Assembly: GCA_025093985.1 (NCBI GenBank)
Contig: JACAAK010000022.1
Coordinates: 124,001-188,000 of the forward strand
DNA length: 64,000 bases
DNA from: Calvatia gigantea
Taxonomy: Eukaryota; Basidiomycota; Agaricomycetes; Agaricales; Lycoperdaceae
Direction: 5' to 3'
The notes beneath the pieces were generated by a model. That model was not told the origin of the DNA. It did not search any database and saw only the letters and a program-made list of their open reading frames with translations. Position numbers and translations under genes: made by a program. This document shows positions 31,745 through 41,388 of this stretch, piece after piece. Positions within the stretch are counted from its first letter, which is position 1. The number at the start of each line of letters is the position of its first letter.

Positions 31745-33137
31745 GTTGCATTAGCGAAGCTCATAGTTGATCTGTCCACACATTCCAGGCAGATGCTGTC
31801 CCAGGGAATGTATGTGGCACTTAAACAATGGCTCTCTGGGGATCCCTGGAGGTGTATTGAGTTCCTTACTGTCCCTTCTTCTGAGAAGTGGGAGTTCCAC
31901 CATGCTATTCACCGGCATGTCACTTCATTCCCTCAGGTCGCTTATGGCCCGAGGCCGTTCACTTCCATTGCCCACCTACATAAGGAGGTGGTTGATGATA
32001 TTCTGGAGTTATAGCGCTAGCTGTACTCTACCTCTTCCTACAAGGGGTGTAGTAATATGGATCTTGCCTCTGGAGCGGATCTGTCTATTCCAGAGAAGCC
32101 AACCTACCTTTCTGGTGGGCCTTGGCTCCCTCATGTTAACAGCTCTAACTCACTTTGTATGAGAGCCATGCGTACTGTTACAGGCCATGCTCTGACTGGG
32201 TCATACCATATACGATTCTTTCCTAACGAAGGTGTTAGTTGCTCGTGTGGTGCCACTCTTGAGGGGCACTATCACATATTTGTTAGGTGTCCCAATCACA
32301 AAAGGGAGCTTGACAGACCTCCTCAGACCATTCGTGAGCTGATTGATTTTCTGAATGTGAATCCAGAGGCTTTTGCATTCAGACCAGATAATTCTGGGAT
32401 TGGCTGAGCTGGTGCGCATGGGGGGTTCCCACGGGGTTGCTGGTCTTCTGGCCTACTGGGCAGAGAAGTTGTAAGGTAACAGGGGTTGGGTCCCTGGGGG
32501 GTGCTTCTGGCCTTGACTGGTGGTGTTCCTTTTTTGGGCCTGGTCTGTGGCTTCTCAGGGGGCAAAGGCATGAAATAACAGGGGTGGGGTCCCCAGGTGG
32601 TGGTGTGGGTTCATCCTGCTTAGCTGCTTACTTGGACGCCATTTAGGTGATGCTTCGAGTTGCTACCCTGTCCACTGGATTGCTCTGGATCAGAACTGTG
32701 CTGATACCCTTTCGTCTGGGAAGTTGGGGGTAAGACGGCTCCAAGTGGGGGCCCCTTGTACTGGCTCTCCTGACTACACTTGTCCCCCTGAGGGCACTCA
32801 GCTGCCGTTGCCACTGGGTCTGCCTCTTGAGGGATGACCAGGGCACTGCTGCTCCATGGTGATGCGTCACTGGGTGTACACCACAAGACCTGGGCAACTG
32901 GGTCTTCTACAATGTGATGGGCATTTTGGGAAGCCAGGGGGTTTAGCAAGTAGGGGGGGGTCTGGTCTGGTCTGGATTAGCACTTGGGTTGGGTTGGGTT
33001 GCCTCTCAACAGTAGATTACCCTTAACTCATCAAACTTTGTAGTTGGGGCTTTGTACTTGGCTACACGCGGACTGTGATTGGGCACCACATTATAAATTG
33101 GTGCAAGCCATGATTTAAAAAAAAAAAAAAAAAAAAA
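31745..33137 (+). mobile_element. LINE L6, 5'-truncated copy inserted in Lb1
   Basis: The target duplication GCACTACCACA (31734-31744) / GCACTAGCACA (33138-33148) flanks it, with one mismatch. It starts within RNase H (ALAKLIVDLSTHS), contains the ORF2 end at 32407 and has 21 A at 33117-33137. The 3' UTR is 32408-33116, with no gene. One stop (TAG near 32012, Trp in sister copies) breaks the ORF2 fragment. The final frame, 32057-32407, includes the C-x-C-x8-H-x4-C motif. Confidence 0.9.
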
Positions 33138-33876
33138 GCACTAGCACATTTTTGTCCAGTGCCCTCTCTACAAGAGGGACTTGAACAGACCTCCTCAGAC
33201 CATATGGGAGCTGATTGATTTTCTGGAGGTGAACCCAGGTACATTCACCTTCAGACCAGATAATGCAGGCATCAGGTGAGCTGGTGTGCATGGGGAGCTC
33301 ATGCTGGGCCTCCCTTCTTCTGGCCTACTGGGCTGGGAAGTCTTAAGGTAACAGGGGTTAGGTCTCTAGGGGGTTCTTCTGGGTTTGTCCTGGTGGTTCT
33401 TCTTTCCTGGGGTAGGCCCATGGTGGCCTGGCAGCAGAAGGAGTAATTGAATAGGGATGGAGTCTCTGGGCAGTGGGGTGGGCTTGTCCTGCTTGCTGCC
33501 TTTCTGGCACTGAACATGTCGGGATTCTACCCTTGCTGTTGGGTTGCTGGGGGTCTGCTCTGGGTGGATACCCTCTGGTCTGGAAAGCTAGGGATCGGGT
33601 GGCTCCAAGTGCAGGCCTCTCACACTGGCTCCCCTTACTACACTTGTTCCCTCCCAGGCACTTGGCCACTAATGCCACTGGGCCTGCCACTTGTGGGATA
33701 GTCAGGACACCACTGCTCTGCAGTGGTGTGTCACTGGGTATACACCACAAGACCTGGGCAACTGGATCTTCTACAGTGTGATGGGCATTTTGGGAAACCA
33801 GTAGATTTATTAAGTAGGGGGGAGCTTAGTCTGGTCTGGGTCTAGCACTTGGATTAGGTTGGATTGCCTCTGAATG
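33138..33876 (+). other. Lb1 ORF2 end and 3' UTR, first part
   Basis: The first ~140 bases complete the Lb1 C-terminal motif (HIFVQCPLYKRDLNRPPQTI-like) and the stop near 33279. The rest is LINE 3' UTR, interrupted at GAATG by the LTR-like element. No host gene is seen. Confidence 0.75.
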
Positions 33877-35134
33877 TGTTAAGTACGGATTACATGGGTG
33901 AGATGACCAAAGTCTAGACACCCAAGGGTTATGCGCAAATACAGACAAAGGTGGGTGAAGCAGGTGAACTCGGAAGGATGATAGCTTCAATGTATGTGTT
34001 GTGCCTTCCTGCTGATGAGTGGTCCTAACTTCAGAACAAGGGATGAGGGCAAAGATAGAGGTGAGGACAGATACAGAGGCAGAGGTGGAACAGAAGTAGC
34101 ATGTCACTAAGTTGATTTCAGACTAAGGATTACAAGCAAAGTAGCTATGGTTTATATACTCAAGGGAAAGTGGTTTTATGAAAGGAAACTACTATGACTT
34201 CATGTGCTGGCCAGGTATGACTACTAGATAGAAACACTGGACATACAACTAACTAGAAGGAATAAGGTGAAATATTAAGTGTGGGTCATGCGGGTGAGAT
34301 GACCAGAGTCTAGATGCCCGGGGATGATGCATGGATGTGGACAAAGATGGACGAAGCAGGCGAACTCAGGAGGACTGTGGCTTCAACATATGTATTGCGC
34401 CCTCCTGCCAATGAGTGGTCCTAACTTCAGAATAAGGGACGAGGACAGAGTCAGAGGCAGAGATAGAGATAGAGACAGAGGTAGAATAGAAGTAGCATGT
34501 CACTAAGTAGATTTCAGACTAAGGATTACAGGCGAAGTAGCTACAGTTTATATATGCAAGGAAGTGTGGTTCTACAAAAGAAAACTACTATGACTTCAGG
34601 TGCGGGCCAGGTATGGCCACTAGATAAAAACACTGGGAATACAACTAGCTAAAAGGAATAAGGTGAAACAGGAATGATATGAACAGTAAAAGGGATTGCA
34701 AGGGAAATGGAAGTAGGTATGACGACCAGAGAAATGTACAAGGAGGATAATTGGAAATTAATGTCAGACATAATAGTAAGAATGGAGAGCGGGGGAGACA
34801 GGGGAGAGTGGGTGAGAGCAAATGGTAAATAAAATATAAAGTATAGTCCGGGTAAGAGCAGGTGAAGTGGGTGAGCATGTGTGCAGGTTGTGACATGAAA
34901 CAGGAATGTCATGAATGGGAAAAAGGGAATTGCAATGGAAATGGGGGTAGGTATAACAACTAGAGAAATGTACAAGGAGAATAATCAGAAATTAACATCA
35001 GATGTCAATAATAAGAATGGAGTGCAGGGGAGGCAGGGGAGAGCAGGTGAGAGCAAATGGTAACTAAAATATAAATGGGATATAGTTTGGGTATGAGCAG
35101 GTAAAGCAGATGAGCACACATACAGGTTATAACA
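33877..35134. mobile_element. LTR-like element (probable solo LTR) with internal duplications
   Basis: It is 1258 bp, starts TGTTAAGTACGG and ends GGTTATAACA. It is flanked by GAATG on both sides (33872-33876, 35135-35139), so TG...CA ends plus a 5-bp duplication fit an LTR. Inside are two direct repeats in series: A1 33877-34272 and A2 34273-34664, then B1 34665-34896 and B2 34897-35134. No ORF of interest is present. A short GACAGAGRCAGAG-type purine-rich microsatellite lies near 34441-34490. The parent family is not represented elsewhere in the window. Confidence 0.7.
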
Positions 35135-35265
35135 GAATGGTAGATTACTCCTAACTCATCAGACTCTGTAGTTGGGGGATTTGTACTCTGCTACATGTGG
35201 ACTGTGATTGGGCACCACATTATAAATTGGTGTAAGCCATGATTTAAAAAAAAAAAAAAAAAAAA
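35135..35265 (+). other. Lb1 3' terminus and poly(A)
   Basis: This is the LINE 3' terminal block with TTATAAATTGGTGTAAGCC and 20 A (35246-35265). It abuts the inverted Lb2 endonuclease sequence. Confidence 0.85.
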
Positions 35266-36459
35266 GCATACAGATAACTTGCATGCCTTGACCCAATCTA
35301 TTAAGTCCCAAGGGCACTTGTTAGTCTCAGCAATTTCCTCAATCTTATCATCAAAGAACTTGTGCTTCTTAGATGCTACAATACATTGGAATGCTTTCCA
35401 ATCTTCAGGGTCCAAGGACTCCCTGTGGGTTTGTAGGGCAGACATGCAATCCTCATTTCACCAGGGCTGAGACTTTGCTGAAATATGTACCTCCACCATG
35501 TGACAATGCCATGCAGTAGAGAATACTGACCCAATTGCCGATGCTAGGATGTTAACATCCTATGCAGACTCAAGGGGGTGATCATGCAGATCATACACCC
35601 CTTCTCTAATCTCATCTAGGAACTGCAATTCTGCAGTGGCTACTGAGTTCTTGGGAAAGGCCCAGTGGACATTAGTGATGTCCTCAGGGCAAATAGGGAT
35701 CATCACTGCCAGTGGATGGTGATCTGATAGGCCAGTGAGATCTGATCTGATCTCAGGGCAAGCAATGTGCCATCTAAGATTGGAGATAAAGATCAGATCA
35801 ATAACCAATGGGTTCTTGGTTGGATCTCGAGAAATATGAGTAGAAGCCCAAGAATCTGGTAACCAGATTCCCAAGCTGAGGTCATCAGCAACTTCGAGAA
35901 GCTGCTGGGCAGGTTAGTGATGATGAGGGACAGCATGGTTCCACTCTCTCAAATGGCAATTGAAATTGCCCCTTATGTAGTGCATCTGGGGTAAAGAATC
36001 CCTCTGCTCAAAGAGTATCCAGATCACAGTGTGCTCATTATCAGAATAGACATTTATGAAGTAGTGTTCATGCCTGTGATTAAAGATAGTAACAACCATT
36101 ACATCTTGGTGATCAACTAGGTCCCACCACAGTGAGGGCCTGAGTCATTTGACTTGGGTGTGGACAAAAGCCATGACCCATAGTTGATCTTGTTCCTCCT
36201 GACTGGAGGGTGGACACACCATATACAACCACTCAGGGTGTTTAGGTGCTCCAATGACTGCATCACCCTCAGCATTGTGCACAGAAAGGGCAGACCTAAT
36301 CATTTGCTAGAGAGGCTCCTGGACGAAAATGACATCAAAGTTGTCTTTCTCAGACTCTAGCAATGTATTAAGTAATGTATAATTCTTAGCTACATTAAAA
36401 GACAATATACATAATCTACCCTTCACAAAATGCTTCAGTGCGTCAGGCTCAGGGTTCAT
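35266..36459 (-). pseudogene. Lb2 ORF2, endonuclease part
   Basis: It starts at ATG 36459, overlapping the ORF1 frame as in L1. Endonuclease signatures are present but decayed: GGDFNCH-type reads RGNFNCH near 35970, and SDHHPLAV is intact near 35720. Many C-to-T stops are seen, for example in place of Arg before PAQQLL near 35914. It is truncated at 35266 by the Lb1 tail. Confidence 0.75.
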
Positions 36460-36673
36460 TGCACAGATGCTGAAGTGTTATCAGCAGATCATGATGCAGC
36501 CTGAAAAAGACAGCGTTCACTTACCTTTCTGTAATGCTCCTTGATCCACTCGGACTCATACTGGTGGTGCCAGAGCTGGCAGGAGTACGAGTCTGCATGG
36601 TGATTTCCACCACAGTTTAGGCACTTAAAGTGGTGAGGGCATGGTTGGCTCTCTGGAGTAGCCTTGGTGACAT
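36456..36673 (-). pseudogene. Lb2 ORF1, C-terminal zinc knuckle
   Basis: It carries the last CCHC knuckle CLNCGGNHHADSYSC and the following WHHQYESEWIKEHYRK. The 55-nt intron-like segment (36470-36524) begins right after EHYRK. In this copy the unspliced frame stops early (TGA at the position of CGA in L1). Confidence 0.75.
36470..36524 (-). other. Intron-like segment of Lb2
   Basis: It is 55 nt, with GTAAGT donor at 36524, CTGATAAC branch-like sequence and TTCAG acceptor at 36470. The donor differs from L1 and L2 (GTGAGT) yet still matches the fungal consensus, and the length is identical. Confidence 0.5.
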
Positions 36674-36824
36674 TATTTGATATTACTCCATCAAAGCACT
36701 TTCCATGGTAAAGGCCATGAAGATGCTTGGTAATTCTACTAGGGGCTTGCAGCCTATGCAGAAGCACCTACTGTATTGGTCATGCATTGTGCCTATTGCA
36801 ACATATGGCTTCAGACTCTAGTTC

Positions 36825-38208
36825 TTTTTTTTTTTTTTTTTTTTAAATTATGGCTTGTGCCAATTTATAACATGGTGCCCAATCACAGTCCGCATGTAGC
36901 CAAGTACAAAGCCCCAACTACAAAGTTTAATGAGTTAAGAGTAATTTACTGTTCAGAGGCAGCCCAACCCAACCCAAGTGTTAACCCAGACCAGACCAGA
37001 CCCCCCCTACTTGCTAAATTCCCTGGTCGCCTGAAATGCCCATCATACTGAGGAAGACCCAGTTGCCCAGGTCTTGTAGTGTACACCCAGTGACACACTG
37101 TGGCTAAGCGGAGCTCAGTGGTGGTGTCCTGATCATCCCACAAGTGGCAGGCCCAGCAGCGATGGCAGCTGAGCGCCCAAGAGGGGACAGGTGTAGTCAG
37201 GAGAGCCAGCACAAGGACCCCCCACTTGGAGCCGCCTTACCCCCAACTTCCCAGACAAAAGGGTGTCAGCCCAGTCCCGATCCAGAGCAACCCAGCAGGC
37301 AGGGTAGCAACTCAAAGCGCCATTTAGACAGCGCCCAAGAAAGCAGCTGAGCAGAATGAACCCACACCACCACCCGAGGCCCCCACCTCCATTATTTTAT
37401 GCCTTTGCCCCCCATGAAGCCCCTGACCAGGCCCAGGAAAGGAGCACCACCAGCAGCAGCCGGAAGCACCCCCTAGGGACCCCACCCCTGTTGCCTTATG
37501 ACTTCTCCACCCAGTAGGCCAAAAGACCAGCGACCCCACAGGAGGCCCCCATGTGCGCCAGCTCAACCAATCCCAGCATTATCTGGTCTGAACGCGAATG
37601 CCCCCAGATTTGCATTCAGAAAGTTGATCAGCTCATGAATGGTCTGAGAAGGTCTGTCAAGCTCCCTCTTGTGGTTAGGGCACCTGACGAATATGTAATA
37701 GCGCCCCTCAAGAGTGGCATCACACAAACAGCCAATGCTTTCGTTAGGAAAGAATTGCACGTGGTACGACCAAATCAGAGCATGCCCTGTGATGGCACGT
37801 ATGGCCCTCGCACAGAGCGAGTTAGAGCCACTAACATGGGGGAGCCAGGGCCCACCAGAAAGTTAGGTCAGCTTCCCTGGAATAGATGGATCTGCCCCAG
37901 AGGCAAGATCCATGTTGCTATGCCCCTTGTATAAAGAGGTAGAGTACAGCTGGCACTATAACTCCAGAACATCATCAACCACCTCCTTACATAGGTAGGC
38001 AACAGAAGTGAACAGCCTCGGGCTATAAGCGACCTGAGGGAATGAAGTGACATGCCAGTGGACAGCATGGTGGAACTCCCACTTCTTGGAAGAAGGGACA
38101 GTGAGGAACTCAATGCACCTCCAGGGATTCCCAGAGAGCCATTGTTTAAGCACCACACACACCCCCTGGGACAGCATCTGCCTGGAGTGTGTAGATGGAT
38201 CAACTGTG
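36825..38208 (-). mobile_element. LINE L7, 5'-truncated copy inserted in Lb3
   Basis: The target duplication AGACTCTAGTTC (36813-36824 and 38209-38220) flanks it. Poly(T) 36825-36844 marks the 3' end. The 5' end is in RNase H, close to the L6 truncation point. On the minus strand the ORF2 tail from about 38208 to the stop near 37563 has stops near 37954 (Trp in sister copies) and elsewhere. 36845-37562 is 3' UTR. Confidence 0.9.
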
Positions 38209-38646
38209 AGACTCTAGTTCTTCAAGGGGTCATGCTGCAAGGCAGCCCTTAAGAGCCTGAATTCCATGCAGCGTTGGGTGGCCTTGTGGATCACAGGTAC
38301 CTTCTGGACTGCTTCTACTGGGGCTGCAGAGTCATTTGTGGGCCTCATCCCTATCCAGCTTTATCTCAAGAAGCTTGCTATTCCTAACTTGCTATGTGCG
38401 AGGGCTGTGCATGCCATTACTGGTCATGCTCCGATTAGGTTGTACCATGTACGATTCTTTCCTAATGAAGGCATTAGCTGTTCATGTGGTGCCGCTCTTA
38501 AGGGGCACTATCACATATTTGTCAGATGTCCCAATCACAAGAGGGAGCTTGATAGACCTCCTCAGACCATCCATGAGCTGATTGACTTCCTGAATGTGAA
38601 TCCGGGGGCTTTTGCCTTTAGACCAGATAACACTAGGATCAGCTGA
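38209..38646 (+). pseudogene. Lb3 ORF2 remnant
   Basis: Sequence from FFKGSCCKAALKSLNSMQR leads into the deletion joint, then HAITGHAPIRLYHVRFFPN, the C-x-C-x8-H-x4-C motif and DFLNVNPGAFAF. RNase H is absent through deletion, and a TAG precedes FFKG. The fragment is not functional. Confidence 0.8.
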
Positions 38647-39390
38647 GCTGGCACATGTGGGGGGTTCCTGTGGGATTGCTGGTCTTTTGACCTACTGGGT
38701 AAAGAAGTTGTAAGGTAACAGGGGTTGGGTCCCTGAGGGATGCTTCCAGCTTTGGCTGGTGGTATTCCTTTCCTGGGTCTGGTTTGGGGTTTCTTGGGGG
38801 GCAAAGGCATAAAATAATGGGGGTGGGGTCCCTGGGTGGCGGTGCAGGTTTGTCCTGCCTGGTTGCTTTCTTGGGCGCTGTCTATGCAATGCTTCAAGTT
38901 GTTACCCTACCTGCCAGGTTGCTCTGGATCGGGGCTGGGCAGATACCCTTTCATCTGGGAAGTTGGGGGTAAGGCGGCTCCAAGTGGGGGCCCTTTGTGC
39001 TGGCTCTCCTGACTACACTTGTCCCCTCTTGGGCACTCAGCCGCCATTGCCACTGGGCCCGCCGCTTGTGGGATGATCAGGACACTGCTGCCAAGCTCTG
39101 CTCAGCCGTGGTGTGTCACTGGGTGTACACTACAAGACCTGGGCAACTGGGTCTTCTACAGTGTGATGGGCATTTCAGGAAACTGGGGATCTTATAAGTA
39201 GGGAGTGGTCTAGTTTGGTTTGGGTGAGTGACTGCTTGGGCTGGGTTGGGCTGCTTGTGAACATAGTTTACTCTCAACTCATCGAACTTTGTAGTTGGGG
39301 CTTTGTACTTGGCTATATGCAGACTGCAATCGGGCACTGTATTATAAATTGGCACAAGCCATGATATAAAAAAAAAAAAAAAAAAAAAAA

Positions 39391-40066
39391 GTACTGGATC
39401 ACCTTTATAGATAATTCTACACAGTTCTGGGTGGTGTATCTGCTTAAATCCAAGTCAGAAGCCTTTGAAGCATTCAAAACCTACAAATATTGGGCTGAGA
39501 ACCAACTGGGAGTTAAAATCTGTGCTCTACAGGACAATAAAGGCAGAGAATACATGTCTAATGCCTTCCTGGAGTTCACAAGGCTATGTAGCATCAAGAG
39601 GAGGCATTCTGTGTGAAATAGGCCCCAGCAGAATGGTCTAGCTGAGAGAGCTAATAGGACTATAGGTGAAAGAATCACTGCTATGCTCTCGGAGTCCAGT
39701 TTGCCAGCGAGTTTCTGGGGTGAATGCATAGCTGCCATGGTCCATGTGTGGAATAGGCTCCCTACCTCTGCTCTACTAAAAACTACACCCTTTGAGGCCT
39801 TCTACAAGCGAAAAGCTGATGTTTCACACCTCAGAGTATGGGGGTGTACTGCCTATGTGTATATACTGTGAGATAAGCGGAATTCTTTGCAGCCTCACTT
39901 TGAAAGATGTGTTTTTATCAGATATCCCACTGGCTACAAAGGGTGGAAGTTCTATAACCCTACCACTAGGCAAACCAGGATCTCAGAGTGTACAGATTTT
40001 GACAAGAGATACTTCCCTGGACTATCTAGAGTGAAAATGAATACCATACCATCATTTGCTGGCCCT
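39391..40066 (+). pseudogene. Copia-E integrase region
   Basis: It begins at YWITFIDNSTQFWVVYLL in the catalytic core. The second catalytic Asp is seen in LQDNKGREY, and PQQNGLAERANR carries the Glu. It then continues through WNRLPT and SHLRVWGCTAYV to PSFAGP, where Gypsy-1 inserts. Stops are a TGA at 39614-39616 just before PQQNG and one near 39870. The element has lost its 5' part to the LINE insertions on the left. It is similar throughout to Copia-A but decayed. Confidence 0.85.
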
Positions 40067-40374
40067 TGTTACGACCTTAGTCTGAGTAAACCTCAGGTTG
40101 CAACTTAGGCTAAGACTTGAGGGCGAATAAGGGGAGAGAAACTAGGTAGTTAAGCATACTGAATACAGGAGTATGTATGTATGCTTAAATACAGAAGGAA
40201 CATCTAGTTGAATGGATGAAGATAACTATATGAAACGTCCAATGACTATGGCATAGTAGTTATGAGTCAGAGCTCGGGGATTGCGCAGGCAGGAATAACT
40301 GAAACAGATACATGACTAGGAGGGAATGCAGACAAGTATGGAGCTGATACGAGAATAGACTAGAGTTCACAACA
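40067..40374 (-). repeat. Gypsy-1 3' LTR
   Basis: It is 308 bp with TGTT...AACA ends on either strand. It is preceded in element orientation by ORF3 and a short GGGGGTAT tract. Confidence 0.95.
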
Positions 40375-40392
40375 ATACCCCCTGGTTAGGCT

Positions 40393-41382
40393 TCATGCCT
40401 CAGGAAGCTCATCAAAGTCTCCGTTTACCATGGTGGTGGCAAGTGCTTTCTTGGTGGATGCAATGAGGAATTCCCCATTGTTTGATTTTGCAAAGAAGAC
40501 TGGCAAATGGCTGCGACTGTCTTGATGGATAGGGACTGGGATGCTGTTGAAGGGGAACTCGGTGGTGGTGGAGCTCTCCCAGTAGTTCTTGACTATTGAT
40601 TTCCAGTAATGTTGGTCTTTTTCTTGTCCTAGTAGTATAGTGCAGAACCTTGCGGAAGGAAGAAAAACCAATGCAAGTTGCGGTGGGGTGATGGTTTTTA
40701 TGAAGCGTTGGAGGGTGTTGACTTCTTCTTTCATGGAGACCATGACTTCTTCGTCCATGGGGGTATCGGCATGAGATGGTAGGGAGGGATTAACTGTATC
40801 ATGCAGCTCGGAGAGTGTGATGTGAATTCTGTCAACCAGGGTGTTGATGTCGGGGTCTTCATTTGTTTTGTCTCTTCCGAGCAGCTTCATAGCTATGTCT
40901 GCAAGTTCAAGGAAGATATTGGTGATGTCGAGGTGGTTGAAGACTTCGAGGCCTAAGTCGATTCGGCTTTGAAGTTCTTGGACCCGATCCCGTTCACTGG
41001 GGGTAAGGGTAGATTGGTCTAGGGCTCGGAAGATGGCAGGAATGTGCTGGTTGGTGGAGGAAGATGTATTAGTGAACCCTGCATACATGTTGGCGAAGAT
41101 AATACATGCAGTAGCAAGGGTGATGTGTCAGTTTACAACTAATCGTCAGTTTTGGGTGGAGATGTTCTCAATTTTGCTGTTGGTTGCTTTATCAACATCC
41201 TTGAGCAGGGCTTCAAGGAGGCCTTGTGCTGGGGATGGTGTCTTTGCAAGGTTATAGCGGGTTCCTTGGGGAGCAGGTGCTCAGCTGTTGTCTGGTTTGG
41301 GGAATGGGAGGGAGGAGATTCTGGTAGGAGTAGGATGGATAAGGGAGTCAATAGTGATGCAGTTAGGTTGGGAGGCAGGCAT
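40393..41382 (-). pseudogene. Gypsy-1 ORF3, downstream third ORF, broken
   Basis: ATG at 41382 is followed by a 329-codon frame ending TGA at 40393-40395. Its length equals the Gypsy-2 version, with three or so in-frame stops in the N-terminal third and an open C-terminal 231 codons. The protein matches the intact Gypsy-3 ORF3 end to end (…TPMDEE, SMKEEVN, LPGQEKDQHYW-like, RSHLPVFFA, DELPEA). It has no signal peptide or membrane segment, so it is not env-like. Function unknown. Confidence 0.8.
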
Positions 41383-41388
41383 GTCTGT

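Larger units (their letters stand above)
19236..35265 (+). mobile_element. LINE Lb1: older LINE subfamily copy hosting several insertions
   Basis: The LINE sequence is 19236-20011, 29493-31744, 33138-33876 and 35135-35265, ending in 20 A. It is more CpG-depleted and stop-ridden than L1-L7, and similar to Lb2 and Lb3, so I treat it as an older subfamily. It is interrupted by L5, L6 and an LTR-like element, each with a matching target duplication. The left end, in the endonuclease domain, abuts the type B LTR. The right end lies inside Lb2. Confidence 0.85.
35266..36673 (-). mobile_element. LINE Lb2, 5' portion, inverted
   Basis: On the minus strand it holds the end of ORF1 and the ORF2 endonuclease. 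The right end joins Lb3 RT sequence near 36670-36674, with no target duplication. It may be the inverted 5' part of the same insertion as Lb3 (twin priming), interrupted on its left by Lb1. Confidence 0.75.
36674..39390 (+). mobile_element. LINE Lb3, internally deleted, split by L7
   Basis: The LINE parts are 36674-36824 and 38209-39390, ending in 23 A (39368-39390). It begins in the RT (YYSTKALSMVKAMKMLGNS). Near 38379 the sequence jumps from KKLA directly to LCARAVHA, losing about 1.2 kb that includes RNase H. The ORF2 C-terminal motif and stop follow near 38645; 38646-39367 is 3' UTR. It sits in Copia-E, whose sequence resumes at 39391 (GTACTGGATCACC). Confidence 0.85.

Noticed and set aside
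34430..34500. Microsatellite as a separate feature or Arg/Asp-repeat protein (RDEDRVRGRDRDRDRG)
   Set aside because: The 60-codon frame comes from a purine-rich repeat within the LTR-like element and is not kept in the duplicate unit.
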